NCBI RefSeq assembly: GCF_002933295.1
Contig: NZ_PSSW01000009.1
Coordinates: 159,824-223,823 of the forward strand
From: Marinobacter flavimaris
Lineage (GTDB): Bacteria > Pseudomonadota > Gammaproteobacteria > Pseudomonadales > Oleiphilaceae
Reading direction: 5' to 3'
DNA: 64,000 bases
In this document: positions 9,560-19,500 of the stretch, piece after piece
How positions within the stretch are numbered: position 1 is the first letter of the stretch
How the letters are laid out: each line of letters opens with the position of its first letter
The notes under the pieces: generated by a model
Told to the model about the DNA's origin: nothing
Databases searched by the model: none
The model's input: the letters and a program-made list of their open reading frames with translations, nothing else
Program-made: the position numbers and the translations under genes

Positions 9560-10294
9560 ATGCTTTCACGACGTCTCATCAGATTTGGTTGCGCCGCACT
9601 GCTGGCCTGTCTCGGCATTCTAGCCGGACCGGTCACACTGCATGCCGAGACCAAAGCGAACCTGACCCCCTTCGAGGCCAGCTATACCGCAGCCATGGAG
9701 AAGGGTCTCTCTCTCAATGGCACCGCAAAACGCACACTCTCCTCCCAGGGCAACGATGTCTGGCTGTACCGCACGGATGTCGACTCCTTCATTGTCAGCA
9801 TCGATGAATCGCTGGTATTCCGCTGGGAGGACGGGCACGTCATACCCATGCGATACCGATACCGCTTATCCGGTTTCCTGATCAGCGACCGCAAGAACTC
9901 TATCGACTTCGACTGGTCCGCAGGCGTCGCAACCGGGGAATACAAGGGAAAGCCCTTCGAACTGGCGCTGGAAGAAGGCCTGCTGGATCCGCTGGGCTAC
10001 CAGCTTCAGCTGCACCAGGACATCAAGAATGGCAAGCGGGAAATGACCTATCGGGTGCTCGACGGTAACTCTATCGACACCGATCGCTTCGCGGTGATCA
10101 ATGGCGAGAATATGAGCACCGGCAACAAACAGAGCGCCACCCTGAAGGCGGAGAAGGTTCGCGAGGATTCCAAGCGCCAGACGCTGATGTGGTTCTCGCC
10201 GGAGCAGAATTTCCTGCTAGTCCGCCTCAGGCAGGTTGAGCCGGACGGCAGCACCTACGAATTGAAACTCAAGGAAGCAGAGTTCGAGCGCTAG
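9560..10294 (+). CDS. DUF3108 domain-containing exported protein
   Basis: This 244-residue protein has a clear Sec signal peptide (MLSRRLIRFGCAALLACLG, cleavage likely after LHA near residue 30). A DUF3108 domain follows, beginning FEASYTAAMEKGLSLNGTAKR. The family is periplasmic and rich in beta-structure, and its function is unknown. In Pseudomonas a DUF3108 gene likewise follows purMN. The ATG at 9560 gives the shortest well-formed signal peptide; a TTG at 9542 is a possible alternative. It is convergent with avtA, overlapping it by four bases at the stops. Confidence 0.85.
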   Translation: MLSRRLIRFGCAALLACLGILAGPVTLHAETKANLTPFEASYTAAMEKGLSLNGTAKRTLSSQGNDVWLYRTDVDSFIVSIDESLVFRWEDGHVIPMRYRYRLSGFLISDRKNSIDFDWSAGVATGEYKGKPFELALEEGLLDPLGYQLQLHQDIKNGKREMTYRVLDGNSIDTDRFAVINGENMSTGNKQSATLKAEKVREDSKRQTLMWFSPEQNFLLVRLRQVEPDGSTYELKLKEAEFER

Positions 10295-11568
10295 ACCTCA
10301 CGCCCGGCCTCGCGCCACACGGCCTTGACCTCATCGGCAATGATCCGGAGGCCCTCGGCAACCCGGTCGTCGTCCTGGGAGTAGGTCACGCGCAGACACT
10401 CATGCCGGTGCCTCCAGCCATCTTCCGGTAATCCGGGAAAGAAATAGTGTCCGGAAACGACCAGAACCCCTCGGCTCTTCAACCGCTGATACAGCTCAAG
10501 GCTGGAGATCGGCAGATCCGGGAACCAGAGCCACAGGAACATGGCGCCCTCGGGCTTGTGCACATACCAGCGGCAGCTGTCCTCTCCCATGGCCTCCCGG
10601 AACGCGGATACCGCCCGTTCCATCTTCGCCTTGTAGAACGGGCAAACCACATCCCTGCTCAGGGACAATATTTCGCCGGAACGAACCAGAGGCTCGGCCA
10701 GCATGGCGCCAAAACTGCCCGTGGCCAGGTTCATAATGGCATTAATGCCTGACAACGCCTTGATCACCGGCTCGGCGGCAATCACGATTCCGGTCCGCGC
10801 TGCCGGCAAACCAAGCTTCGAGAGGCTCAGGCAGAGGATGATCTGGTCGTTCCAGGTGGGTGTTGCATCAACGAACAGCAAGCTCGGAAATGGTGTGCCA
10901 TAAGCGCCATCGACGATCAGTGGTATGTCGTGTTGGCGGGCGAGCTCTTCAAGCCGGGCAAGCTCTTCGTCAGTAACGACGTTACCGGTCGGATTGGTGG
11001 GACGTGACACACAGATAGCGCCGGTCTCACCGGTAACCTCTACGGCATCAAAATCCACCCGGTATTTGAACTCGTGGGCGTCGGTGAACGAGATGTCCGG
11101 CTGCACCGCATGGAACAGGCCCGGTTCAATGCCAGCGTCAGCGTAGCCGATGTACTCGGGCGCAAGCGGCAAAAGAATATGCTTGCGGTTGCCGTCCCCG
11201 TAGTCTCCGCCAAACATGTTGAACAACATGAAGAAGGCCGCCTGGCTGCCGTTAGTCAGGGCGATATTCTCGGGTTTCAGGCCCCAGCCATATTCGCGGT
11301 TGAGCAGCTCGGCGAGCGAGGCAATAAACTGCTTTTCTCCCTGAGGCGGATCGTAGATGCCGACCAGACGGCGAACATCGCCCTCGTTACGACTCATATC
11401 CGCGAGAATTTCCTGTACTCTCTGCTGGATCTCGGGAATATGCCCGGGATTTCCCCCGCCCATCATGATCATGTCGTCGCCGGATGCCATGGCGTTACCC
11501 AGGTCATCCATGAGGGACGTGATACCGGCATCGGCGGTGAACTTGCGACCAAAAGCAGAGAGTTTCAT
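10291..11568 (-). CDS. avtA: Valine--pyruvate transaminase
   Basis: This 425-residue fold-type I aminotransferase matches AvtA, which exchanges the amino group between valine and pyruvate and so contributes to alanine supply. Features seen are MMGGGNPGHIPEI near the N-terminus, TNGSQAAFFMLFN (cofactor phosphate loop), SRPTNPTGNVV, the VDGAYGTPFP loop, and LSLSKLGLPAARTG containing the PLP-binding lysine. The C-terminal domain has GVLVVSGHYFFPGL. The ATG at 11568 gives the conserved MKLSAFGRKF start. It is transcribed against DUF3108. Confidence 0.93.
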   Translation of the reverse strand: MKLSAFGRKFTADAGITSLMDDLGNAMASGDDMIMMGGGNPGHIPEIQQRVQEILADMSRNEGDVRRLVGIYDPPQGEKQFIASLAELLNREYGWGLKPENIALTNGSQAAFFMLFNMFGGDYGDGNRKHILLPLAPEYIGYADAGIEPGLFHAVQPDISFTDAHEFKYRVDFDAVEVTGETGAICVSRPTNPTGNVVTDEELARLEELARQHDIPLIVDGAYGTPFPSLLFVDATPTWNDQIILCLSLSKLGLPAARTGIVIAAEPVIKALSGINAIMNLATGSFGAMLAEPLVRSGEILSLSRDVVCPFYKAKMERAVSAFREAMGEDSCRWYVHKPEGAMFLWLWFPDLPISSLELYQRLKSRGVLVVSGHYFFPGLPEDGWRHRHECLRVTYSQDDDRVAEGLRIIADEVKAVWREAGREV

Positions 11569-11642
11569 GGGATAAAATCCATCTGACCTATTCTGAATAC
11601 AACGGGTAATACCGAAAGTGTAGCTTGCTCGCTCCCCAACGT

Positions 11643-12242
11643 TTATTCGGTGAGCGAAATGCCAAGGTTACTGACGCCCTCGTTGGCTGCATCCTCCCGG
11701 AGACGGGCCACGAACTGATCGGTTGGCGTGCGTTGGCGCTTCAGCTCCAGGATCAGGTCCCGCTGGAAGGTTTTGTCTTCTTTCATCAACGGGTGATGAT
11801 CAAGCAGACGGACGAGCTCGTCTTCCTCGAGGTCTTCCCCTTCGGACAGCTCAATAAAGTTCATCACGGTTCCGGTCGCCATCTGTGACGCATCGGTAGC
11901 GCGGTGTTTGGAGGGGTTCAGGCGGTTCAGCAGCGCCTGCTCCAGTAGCTGACAGAAGTCGAAGGCCGGGTAAACACCGTAGGCGTCGTAGGCGTCCACG
12001 TCCGGCGACAGGGTTTCCAGTTTGGCGAGCAACTGCGGGATCGCCGATTCGGAGACGTCTTTTTGGAGCAAGTCCCAGCCAAGATCGAGAAGCTGGCGCA
12101 TTTTGGCACCGGTCTTCAGGCCCATGGCATCGGCAAACAGGGCGTAGTTCGGGAATGAGCGCTCAGCCAGAGCGAGCAGGAAGGCGCATTCGCGCCATCC
12201 CTGCAGTTGTGAAACGGCTTTCAGGAACTGGTTGGCGTTCAT
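11643..12242 (-). CDS. DUF416 (YjaG) family protein
   Basis: This 199-residue soluble helical protein resembles the DUF416/YjaG family of unknown function. Typical segments are the N-terminal [32 protein letters not shown], and the central [18 protein letters not shown]. It overlaps the end of dcd by four bases in ATGA form, so translation of the two is probably coupled. No catalytic residues or targeting signals are visible, and a link to nucleotide metabolism rests only on this position. Confidence 0.82.
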   Translation of the reverse strand: MNANQFLKAVSQLQGWRECAFLLALAERSFPNYALFADAMGLKTGAKMRQLLDLGWDLLQKDVSESAIPQLLAKLETLSPDVDAYDAYGVYPAFDFCQLLEQALLNRLNPSKHRATDASQMATGTVMNFIELSEGEDLEEDELVRLLDHHPLMKEDKTFQRDLILELKRQRTPTDQFVARLREDAANEGVSNLGISLTE

Positions 12243-12805
12243 GTCCTGGGCAGGGTCACGCCGGTCTGGCCAAGATATTTGCCACCCCGGTCTTTGTAGC
12301 TGGTTTCACAGATCTCGTCGGATTCAAAGAAGAGCATCTGGGCGACGCCTTCGTTGGCGTAGATCTTCGCCGGCAGGTTGGTGGTGTTAGAGAATTCCAG
12401 CGTAACCTGGCCTTCCCATTCTGGTTCCAGCGGGGTGACGTTGACGATGATGCCGCAACGCGCATAGGTGGACTTGCCCAGGCAGATGGTCAGGACGCTT
12501 CGTGGAATGCGGAAGTATTCAACGGTGCGGGCCAGTGCAAAGGAGTTCGGCGGGATGATGCAGACGTCGCCGGTGTAGTTGACGAAGCTGTTTTCGTCGA
12601 AGTTCTTCGGGTCCACGGTGGCGGAGTGGACGTTGGTGAAGATTTTGAATTCGTTGCTGCAGCGTACGTCGTAGCCGTAGCTGGAGGTGCCGTAGGAGAT
12701 CACGCGGCCTTTTTCGGTTTCACGAACCTGTCCGCTTTCGAACGGTTCGATCATGCCGTGTTGTTCGGACATCCGGCGAATCCACTTGTCGGATTTGATG
12801 CTCAT
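12239..12805 (-). CDS. dcd: dCTP deaminase
   Basis: Dcd deaminates dCTP to dUTP, the main route to thymidine nucleotides in many gammaproteobacteria. The 188-residue trimeric enzyme starts with [14 protein letters not shown]. It shows the family blocks [33 protein letters not shown], the substrate-site stretch [20 protein letters not shown] with its catalytic glutamate, and the C-terminal [14 protein letters not shown]. The last four bases overlap the DUF416 gene. A palindromic element lies upstream, between dcd and apbC. Confidence 0.97.
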   Translation of the reverse strand: MSIKSDKWIRRMSEQHGMIEPFESGQVRETEKGRVISYGTSSYGYDVRCSNEFKIFTNVHSATVDPKNFDENSFVNYTGDVCIIPPNSFALARTVEYFRIPRSVLTICLGKSTYARCGIIVNVTPLEPEWEGQVTLEFSNTTNLPAKIYANEGVAQMLFFESDEICETSYKDRGGKYLGQTGVTLPRT

Positions 12806-12942
12806 TGGCGAAGTCTCGTATCCACTGGGAAAATTGGGGCGTAGTTTACCTTTTCCCTTGGGGTCTGTCGAAGGCTGTCGAGTCTTTACTTCTGGAGGCT
12901 GCGGCTGGGTGCTCGGACCTCAGAATTGGCGGGCTGCGCTCA

Positions 12943-13036
12943 TAGGAGCAGCCTTCCAAAAACCGCTACGAGCACATCCATGTGCGCTTGGCGAAGGCCA
13001 TCCATGGCCTTCGACATTTTTGGAAGGCTGCCCCTA
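12943..13036. repeat. Nested palindromic intergenic element
   Basis: A 94-base element lies in the gap between dcd and apbC. Its ends form a 20-base inverted repeat with one mismatch (12943-12962 and 13017-13036; core GCAGCCTTCCAAAAA). Inside are two smaller perfect palindromes: GCACAT-CC-ATGTGC (12972-12985) and CGAAGGCCAT-CC-ATGGCCTTCG (12992-13013). The nesting looks like a non-coding repeat of the REP/BIME or small MITE type rather than a simple terminator, since no strong T-run follows either arm. Only one copy was noticed in this window. Confidence 0.7.
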
Positions 13037-13085
13037 AGACCGCGAACTAACATCGGAGTGAAACGCCGCAAACCTTGAGACGTTG

Positions 13086-14186
13086 TCAGTGCTCCGTCAC
13101 TGAAACGCTTGAGATCGAACCGGAAAGGTTCCGCTCCCGAGTGGACAGTTCAGCCCCTACCCTTCTCGCGATATCGCGGTAACGGCGGGCCACTTCGGAG
13201 TCCGGTTCGGCGATTACCGAGGGGGTGCCGCCGTCGGTCTGTTCGCGGATGGTCATGTGCAGGGGCAGCTGGCCGAGGAGTGTGGTGTCGTATTCCTGGG
13301 CAATGCGCTCACCGCCGCCGTGGCCGAAGAGGGGCTCTTCGTGGCCGCAGTTGCTGCAGATATGGACGCTCATGTTTTCGACCACGCCAAGCACCGGGAT
13401 ATCGACTTTGCGGAACATTTCGATGCCTTTCTTGCCGTCCAGCAAGGCAATGTCCTGGGGTGTGGTGACGATGACGGCGCCGGTTACCGGGACTTTCTGG
13501 GCCAGGGTGAGCTGGATGTCTCCGGTGCCGGGGGGCATGTCGACGATGAGGTAGTCGAGTTCGTTCCAGAGGGTCTGCTGGAGCAGTTGCATCACGGCGC
13601 CGCTGACCATGGGGCCGCGCCAGACCATGGGGGTTTTCTCGGTAACGACAAAAGCCATGGAGTTGGCCTGGAGGCCGTGGGCGTCCATGGGGACGAAGTA
13701 TTTGTTTTCGCGGGTGTCCGGGCGTTTGCCTTCGGGCACGCCGAGCATCATGCCGATGCTGGGGCCGTAGATGTCGGCGTCCAGGATGCCGACCCGTGCG
13801 CCTTCGGCCTGGAGTGCGAGGGCCAGGTTGACGGCAGTGGTGGATTTACCGACGCCACCCTTGCCCGACGCGACAGCGATGATGTTTTTCACGCCGGGTA
13901 CTGCGGGCAGGTCTTTCTGGACTTTGTAGGAGTGGATTTTCTGGCCCACGTGGACGTCCACATTTTCGACACCGGCGACGTCTTCCAGAGCATTACCGAC
14001 AAGCTGCTTGAGGGCACCTGCAATGCCTTTCGAGGGGTATGGCAGCTCGACCATGAGGGTGACGTTTCCGCGCTCGTCGGCGTTCAGGGATTTTACGGCA
14101 CCCAGTTGGTAGAGGTCCTTGTTGAGGTAAGGATCACGGTACTCGCGAACCGCTGATTGCAGGGCCTGCTCAGAAATCTGTGTCAT
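13086..14186 (-). CDS. apbC: Iron-sulfur cluster carrier protein ApbC (Mrp/NBP35 family)
   Basis: This 366-residue cytosolic P-loop ATPase binds and delivers Fe-S clusters to apoproteins. It has an N-terminal MIP18-like domain (about residues 1-95). The nucleotide-binding domain follows with Walker A ASGKGGVGKSTT, the A' motif GILDADIYGPSIGMMLG and the switch IVDMPPGTGD. The cluster-binding CxxC is in HICSNCGHEEP. I chose the ATG at 14186 because GGAGAA lies at normal spacing. The in-frame ATG at 14225 adds 13 residues that the family lacks. It is divergent from metG. Confidence 0.93.
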   Translation of the reverse strand: MTQISEQALQSAVREYRDPYLNKDLYQLGAVKSLNADERGNVTLMVELPYPSKGIAGALKQLVGNALEDVAGVENVDVHVGQKIHSYKVQKDLPAVPGVKNIIAVASGKGGVGKSTTAVNLALALQAEGARVGILDADIYGPSIGMMLGVPEGKRPDTRENKYFVPMDAHGLQANSMAFVVTEKTPMVWRGPMVSGAVMQLLQQTLWNELDYLIVDMPPGTGDIQLTLAQKVPVTGAVIVTTPQDIALLDGKKGIEMFRKVDIPVLGVVENMSVHICSNCGHEEPLFGHGGGERIAQEYDTTLLGQLPLHMTIREQTDGGTPSVIAEPDSEVARRYRDIARRVGAELSTRERNLSGSISSVSVTEH

Positions 14187-14384
14187 CGGGTTCTCCGGAA
14201 TAAGCTCATGCTCGATTTTAAGCACGGAAACAGGTGATTCGGGTGAAAATTATCTGCTCGGAAGGTATCATCTGTGCCCGTTTCTGACCATATGGGGTCT
14301 TTACCTGGGGCAATCAATCAAGACAGCCACCAGTTCCCCGTTTTGTCTTTCCAACCCGTGTCAACATAAGGTTCGGACATCACC

Positions 14385-16415
14385 ATGACGCAAGCGAGCA
14401 AACAACAGCGCGATATTCTGGTTACCAGCGCCCTGCCGTACGCCAACGGCCCTATTCATCTGGGGCACCTGCTGGAATACATTCAGACCGACATCTGGGT
14501 GCGTTATCAGAAGATGCGTGGCCAGAATTGTTACTACGTTTGCGCCGATGATGCCCATGGCACTGCCATCATGCTTCGTGCCGAGCGGGAAGGCATTACC
14601 TCCGAGCAGCTGATCGACCGGATCCGCGAGGAGCATCAGGAGGACTTCGCCGGGTTCCACATCCGGTTCGACAACTATTACACCACCCATTCCGAAGAGA
14701 ACCGTTATTTCTCGGAATATATTTACCGTCAGCTCCAGGAAAACGGGCACATTGCCACGCGCAAGATTACCCAGTCCTACGACCCTGAAAAGAACATGTT
14801 CCTGGCGGACCGGTTCATCAAGGGCACCTGCCCCAAGTGCAAGACCGAGGACCAGTACGGGGATAACTGCGAGGCCTGTGGCGCAACCTACACGCCGGCC
14901 GAGCTGATCAATCCGCGCTCGGCGGTTTCCGGCGCCACACCGATCGAGAAAGAGTCCGAGCACTATTTCTTCAAGCTGCCGGATTTCCAGGACTTCCTCG
15001 CCAAGTGGACCCGCAGCGGCACGCTGCAACCCCAGGTGGCCAACAAGCTGGCTGAATGGCTGGACGCAGGCCTTCAGGAGTGGGACATCAGCCGTGATGC
15101 GCCCTACTTCGGTTTCGAGATTCCGGACGCGCCCGGCAAGTACTTCTACGTGTGGCTGGATGCGCCGATCGGCTACCTTGCCAGCTTCAAGAACCTTTGC
15201 AACCGGGAAGGCATCGATTTCGAGCACTTCTGGAAGGCCGATTCCACCGCCGAGGTCTACCACTTCATCGGCAAGGACATTATCAACTTCCACGCGCTGT
15301 TCTGGCCGTCCATGCTGCACGATGCGGGCTTCCGCACACCGACCGCAGTCTGGGCCCACGGCTTTGTCACCGTTAACGGGAAGAAAATGTCCAAGTCCCG
15401 CGGCACGTTCATCATGGCGCGCACTTACCTGGATCACCTGAATCCCGAATACCTGCGCTACTACTTCGCCGCCAAGCTGACCGGCAGCGTGGATGACATG
15501 GACCTGAACCTGGAAGACTTTGCTGCCCGGGTGAACTCGGATCTGGTGGGCAAGGTGGTAAACATTGCCAGCCGCAGTGCCGGTTTCATTACCAAGCGCT
15601 TCGACGGCCAGCTTGGCCAGGTCACCGAGCACGCCAAACTGAAAGAATTCATCGAGGCCGGCAAGGAAATCGAGGAATACTACGAGTCCCGCGAATTCGG
15701 CCGCGCGATGCGACGGATCATGGAGCTGGCAGACATTGCCAACCAGTACGTCAATGATGAGCAGCCGTGGGTGATCGCCAAGCAGGAAGGCCAGGACGAG
15801 AATCTTCAGGCCATCTGCACCAACGCCATCAACATGTTCCATCTTCTGATGACCTATCTGGCACCGGTGCTGCCGGAGACCGCCAAGGCCTCCGAGGCTT
15901 TCCTGAATGCATCGCTGGACTGGAACAATCGGAGCGAACGCCTGGAGAACCACGGCATCAACAAGTTCAAGCCTTTGATGAACCGCGTGGATATGGCCCA
16001 GATCGAGAAAATGCTGGATTCCTCCAAGGAGGAGTTGCCCGCAGCGACCGGAAAACCAGCACCCGCTGCCAATCTTGAACCCATCGCCGATGAAATAGAA
16101 TTTGGCGATTTCGCGAAAGTGGATCTTCGGGTCGTTAAAATTGTCAAAGCAGAGCATGTGGAAGGTGCCGACAAGCTTCTTCGCCTCACCCTTGACATAG
16201 GGCATGGCGAGCGCAACGTGTTTGCTGGTATCAAGTCAGCCTACAAGCCGGAAGATCTCGAGGGACGCCTGACCGTCATGGTCGCCAACCTCAAGCCGCG
16301 GAAGATGAAGTTCGGAATGTCCGAGGGTATGGTTCTGGCGGCCGGCCCGGGAGGCAAGGACATCTTTATCCTGTCCCCGGATTCGGGCGCCACGCCCGGC
16401 ATGCGGATTATGTAA
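14385..16415 (+). CDS. metG: Methionyl-tRNA synthetase
   Basis: MetG charges initiator and elongator tRNA-Met. The 676-residue class I synthetase has the HIGH-type motif [12 protein letters not shown] near residue 19. A zinc knuckle [18 protein letters not shown] lies near 145, and the KMSKS loop GKKMSKSRG near 332. The anticodon-binding helical domain follows. A C-terminal EMAP/Trbp111-type tRNA-binding domain spans about residues 565-676 ([23 protein letters not shown]). The full-length dimeric form is the usual one in gammaproteobacteria. About 200 bases of leader separate it from divergent apbC. Confidence 0.98.
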   Translation: MTQASKQQRDILVTSALPYANGPIHLGHLLEYIQTDIWVRYQKMRGQNCYYVCADDAHGTAIMLRAEREGITSEQLIDRIREEHQEDFAGFHIRFDNYYTTHSEENRYFSEYIYRQLQENGHIATRKITQSYDPEKNMFLADRFIKGTCPKCKTEDQYGDNCEACGATYTPAELINPRSAVSGATPIEKESEHYFFKLPDFQDFLAKWTRSGTLQPQVANKLAEWLDAGLQEWDISRDAPYFGFEIPDAPGKYFYVWLDAPIGYLASFKNLCNREGIDFEHFWKADSTAEVYHFIGKDIINFHALFWPSMLHDAGFRTPTAVWAHGFVTVNGKKMSKSRGTFIMARTYLDHLNPEYLRYYFAAKLTGSVDDMDLNLEDFAARVNSDLVGKVVNIASRSAGFITKRFDGQLGQVTEHAKLKEFIEAGKEIEEYYESREFGRAMRRIMELADIANQYVNDEQPWVIAKQEGQDENLQAICTNAINMFHLLMTYLAPVLPETAKASEAFLNASLDWNNRSERLENHGINKFKPLMNRVDMAQIEKMLDSSKEELPAATGKPAPAANLEPIADEIEFGDFAKVDLRVVKIVKAEHVEGADKLLRLTLDIGHGERNVFAGIKSAYKPEDLEGRLTVMVANLKPRKMKFGMSEGMVLAAGPGGKDIFILSPDSGATPGMRIM

Positions 16416-16460
16416 GGGCGACCGGGCTGAGCGCTGACAGGTGCCAATGGAGCAAGGTAA

Positions 16461-17042
16461 ATGACCGAATATCTGCTGATTCTGGTCAGCACCATTCTGG
16501 TGAACAATTTTGTACTGGTTCAGTTCCTGGGCCTGTGTCCCTTTATGGGCGTATCCGGAAAACTGGAAACGGCCATGGGGATGTCCCTGGCCACCACGTT
16601 CGTGCTGACCCTGGCTTCGGTGTGCAGTTACCTTGCCTATACCTACCTGCTCGAGCCGCTGGACCTCGCGTTCCTCAGAACCATCACCTTTATCCTGGTG
16701 ATTGCCGTGGTGGTTCAGTTCACCGAGATGGTGGTGCGCAAAACCAGCCCGTTGCTTTACCGGGTATTGGGCATCTTCCTTCCGTTGATCACCACGAATT
16801 GCGCGGTGCTGGGCGTCGCCCTGCTTAACATTAACAAGAACAACAACTTCGTTGAGTCCGTGTTGTATGGATTTGGTGCAGCAGCGGGCTTCTCGATGGT
16901 TCTGGTGCTGTTCGCCGCCATGCGTGAGCGCATCGCCGTGTCCGATGTGCCGGTGGCCTTTCGCGGTGCTGCCATCGGGCTGGTGACAGCCGGGTTGATG
17001 GCTCTGGCTTTCCTGGGCTTTGGCGGCCTGGTCAGCGTTTGA
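16461..17042 (+). CDS. rsxA: Ion-translocating oxidoreductase complex subunit A
   Basis: RsxA/RnfA is an integral membrane subunit of the Rnf-type complex, which couples electron flow between ferredoxin-like carriers and NADH to ion movement. In enterobacteria the complex also resets the SoxR sensor. The 193-residue protein has six hydrophobic segments, with the family motifs [20 protein letters not shown] and [13 protein letters not shown] (the conserved Cys that helps hold a membrane FeS centre). GGAG-AAGG precedes the ATG. It is the first gene of rsxABCDGE and lies 45 bases after metG. It is homologous to RsxE at the end of the operon. Confidence 0.97.
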   Translation: MTEYLLILVSTILVNNFVLVQFLGLCPFMGVSGKLETAMGMSLATTFVLTLASVCSYLAYTYLLEPLDLAFLRTITFILVIAVVVQFTEMVVRKTSPLLYRVLGIFLPLITTNCAVLGVALLNINKNNNFVESVLYGFGAAAGFSMVLVLFAAMRERIAVSDVPVAFRGAAIGLVTAGLMALAFLGFGGLVSV

Positions 17043-17071
17043 TCGGCCGGCGGGATTAGGAGTAACAGGTT

Positions 17072-17650
17072 ATGTGGACAAGCGTTCTTGTTGCCGTTGT
17101 GGTGCTTCTGGCCCTGGCCGTTGTTTTCGGCGGCCTGCTCGGATTTGCGGCCGAACGGTTCAGGGTGGAGGGCAACCCGCTGGTGGATCAGATTGACGCC
17201 CTTCTTCCCCAGACCCAGTGTGGCCAGTGCGGCTATCCCGGTTGCCGGCCCTACGCCGAATCCATTGCCGAGGGGGGACCGATCAACAAATGCCCGCCGG
17301 GCGGCGAGTCTACCATCAAGGCACTGGCAGACCTGCTGGATGTGGAACCGGAACCCCTGGATGCCGAACACGGCGTTGAACAGGTCAAACGGGTTGCGGT
17401 GATTCGTGAGGACGAATGCATTGGTTGCACCAAGTGCATCCAGGCCTGCCCTGTGGACGCCATTCTTGGCGCCGCCAAGCACATGCACACGGTCATTGAG
17501 AGCGAATGCACCGGCTGCGATCTGTGTGTTGATCCCTGCCCGGTGGACTGCATCGACATGGTGACGGTGGAACCCGATATTCGTACCTGGACCTGGACAC
17601 CGCCCAAATCCGGACTCATTGCCACCGATCGCCAGGGAGCCAGTGCCTGA
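17072..17650 (+). CDS. rsxB: Ion-translocating oxidoreductase complex subunit B (Fe-S)
   Basis: RsxB is the membrane-anchored ferredoxin subunit that passes electrons within the Rnf complex. Residues 1-26 form one hydrophobic anchor. The Fe-S domain follows with a cysteine cluster CGQCGYPGC. Two bacterial-ferredoxin motifs, [15 protein letters not shown] and [15 protein letters not shown], lie in the C-terminal half. Length (192) is standard. AGGAG sits ahead of the ATG. The stop codon shares its last base with the rsxC start (TGATG), implying coupled translation. Confidence 0.97.
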   Translation: MWTSVLVAVVVLLALAVVFGGLLGFAAERFRVEGNPLVDQIDALLPQTQCGQCGYPGCRPYAESIAEGGPINKCPPGGESTIKALADLLDVEPEPLDAEHGVEQVKRVAVIREDECIGCTKCIQACPVDAILGAAKHMHTVIESECTGCDLCVDPCPVDCIDMVTVEPDIRTWTWTPPKSGLIATDRQGASA

Positions 17651-19479
17651 TGACTCAACTCTGGGATTTCTCCGGCGGCATCCATCCTCCGGAACACAAA
17701 GACATCTCAACCGCGCGTCCGATTCGCGATGCCGGCATGCCTGCCCAGTTGGTTCTGCCACTTCAGCAGCACATCGGTGATCCGGCTGAGGCCATTGTTG
17801 AGGTCGGCGAGCGGGTCTTGAAGGGCCAGAAAATTGCCGACGTTAAAACCGGCATGGGCGTTCCCGTTCATGCGCCGACATCCGGAGTGATCGAGAGCAT
17901 CGCCGACTTCCCTGTTCCCCATCCTTCAGGTATGGCGGACCGGTGCATCACCCTGAAACCGGATGGCGAGGACCAATGGTGCCAGCGCAGTCCAGTGGCG
18001 GATTATCGTTCTCTTGAGCGCGACGAGGTTCTGCAAATCATCCGTGATGCCGGCATTTCCGGTATGGGTGGAGCCGGCTTTCCCACCAATATCAAACTCC
18101 GGCCACCAAGGGATCGCAAGGTCAGCACGCTCATTCTGAACGGCGCAGAATGCGAGCCCTATATCACCGCTGATGACATGACCATGCGGGAAAAGGCCGA
18201 CGAGGTAGTTGCCGGGCTAAAAATCATGGCGTGGATTCTGCGCCCCGAGCGTTGCGTGATCGGTATTGAAGACAACAAACCGGAAGCCATTGCCGCGCTG
18301 CGAAAAGCCACCGAAGGCACCCAGACCGAAATTGCGGTTGTTCCGACCAAGTATCCCTCAGGTGGCGAGAAACAGCTGATCCAGATCCTGACCGGCATGG
18401 AAGTGCCCAGCGGCGGAATTCCCGCCGATATCGGCGTGATGTGCCAGAACATCGGAACCGCCGTTGCCGTAGCAAATGCGGTCCTGGAGGGTACGCCGCT
18501 GATTTCCCGAATCGTTACCATCACGGGGGAAGCCGTTCGGGAACCGGGCAACTTCGAAACGCTTATTGGCACACCGATTGAGCATCTGCTCGGGCAGGCT
18601 GGTGTTAACCAGGATGCGGTCAGCCGCCTGGTGCTTGGCGGCCCCATGATGGGTTACACACTCACGACCGAAGCGGTACCGGTCATCAAGACCACCAACT
18701 GCGTGATTGCGGCAACGGCAGCTGAACTGCCGGCACCACCACCGGAACAACCCTGCATCCGGTGTGGCCAGTGCGCCGAAGCCTGCCCCATGGAGCTGTT
18801 GCCGCAGCAACTTTTCTGGCACGCCAAGGCCACCGAATTTGAAAAGGCGGAGCACCTGAACCTGTTTGACTGCATAGAATGTGGCGCCTGTTCCTATGTT
18901 TGCCCGAGTTCGATTCCGCTGGTTCAGTACTATCGGTTCGCCAAGGGTGAAATCCGTGCCCAACAGGCAGAACAGTTGAAAGCCGACCGGGCCCGGGAAC
19001 GCTTCGAGGCACGCCAGGCACGCCTCGAGCGCGAGCAACAGGAGAAAGAACTGAGGCGCAAGGAGCGGGCGCAGGCCGCAGCCGAAGCAGCCGCGAAAAA
19101 ACAGGCAGAGGCGGAGAAAGCGGCCGCCGAAGGTCAGGCTGTTGACGAACGTGCCGCCAAGTCGGCGCTTGTGGAGCAGGCCCTGGCCCGTAAGAAAGCA
19201 AAGGCACAAGCGTCCCAGTCGCCTGCCCCCAGTGCACCGCCGACCGAGGAAAAGCCCGACATCGAGGCCCTTGAGAAGCAGCTGGAGCAGGCCAGGTCCA
19301 AGCTGGAAACCATGCAAGGCATGCTTGATGACGCCAAAGCCCAGCAGGCAGACAACGTCGAGAAGCTGGAGAGGGCCGTGGCCAAGAATCACGATCGGGT
19401 GCAAAGAGCGGAAGAGGCGCTGTCTGAGGCCAGAGAAAAGCTGGCCGCCGGTCCGACTGAATCCCAGACAACCCACTAA
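17650..19479 (+). CDS. rsxC: Ion-translocating oxidoreductase complex subunit C
   Basis: RsxC is the peripheral NADH/FMN and Fe-S subunit on the cytoplasmic face of the Rnf complex. The core resembles the 51-kDa subunit of complex I (GMGGAGFPTNIKL, LILNGAECEPYIT). Two 4Fe-4S motifs follow: CIRCGQCAEACPMEL near residue 372 and CIECGACSYVCPSS near 411. From about residue 435 the protein becomes an Ala/Glu/Lys/Gln-rich charged coiled-coil tail to residue 609. Such tails vary in length between species, and this one is shorter than the enterobacterial form. It belongs to the rsxABCDGE operon. Confidence 0.97.
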   Translation: MTQLWDFSGGIHPPEHKDISTARPIRDAGMPAQLVLPLQQHIGDPAEAIVEVGERVLKGQKIADVKTGMGVPVHAPTSGVIESIADFPVPHPSGMADRCITLKPDGEDQWCQRSPVADYRSLERDEVLQIIRDAGISGMGGAGFPTNIKLRPPRDRKVSTLILNGAECEPYITADDMTMREKADEVVAGLKIMAWILRPERCVIGIEDNKPEAIAALRKATEGTQTEIAVVPTKYPSGGEKQLIQILTGMEVPSGGIPADIGVMCQNIGTAVAVANAVLEGTPLISRIVTITGEAVREPGNFETLIGTPIEHLLGQAGVNQDAVSRLVLGGPMMGYTLTTEAVPVIKTTNCVIAATAAELPAPPPEQPCIRCGQCAEACPMELLPQQLFWHAKATEFEKAEHLNLFDCIECGACSYVCPSSIPLVQYYRFAKGEIRAQQAEQLKADRARERFEARQARLEREQQEKELRRKERAQAAAEAAAKKQAEAEKAAAEGQAVDERAAKSALVEQALARKKAKAQASQSPAPSAPPTEEKPDIEALEKQLEQARSKLETMQGMLDDAKAQQADNVEKLERAVAKNHDRVQRAEEALSEAREKLAAGPTESQTTH

Positions 19480-19500
19480 ACGAGTTCAGGCAACACATCC

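Noticed and set aside
14361..16205. Long open frame on the minus strand (614 codons) opposite metG
   Set aside because: It is an antisense shadow of a well-conserved synthetase; its composition is low-complexity His/Val/Gly-rich and matches no family.
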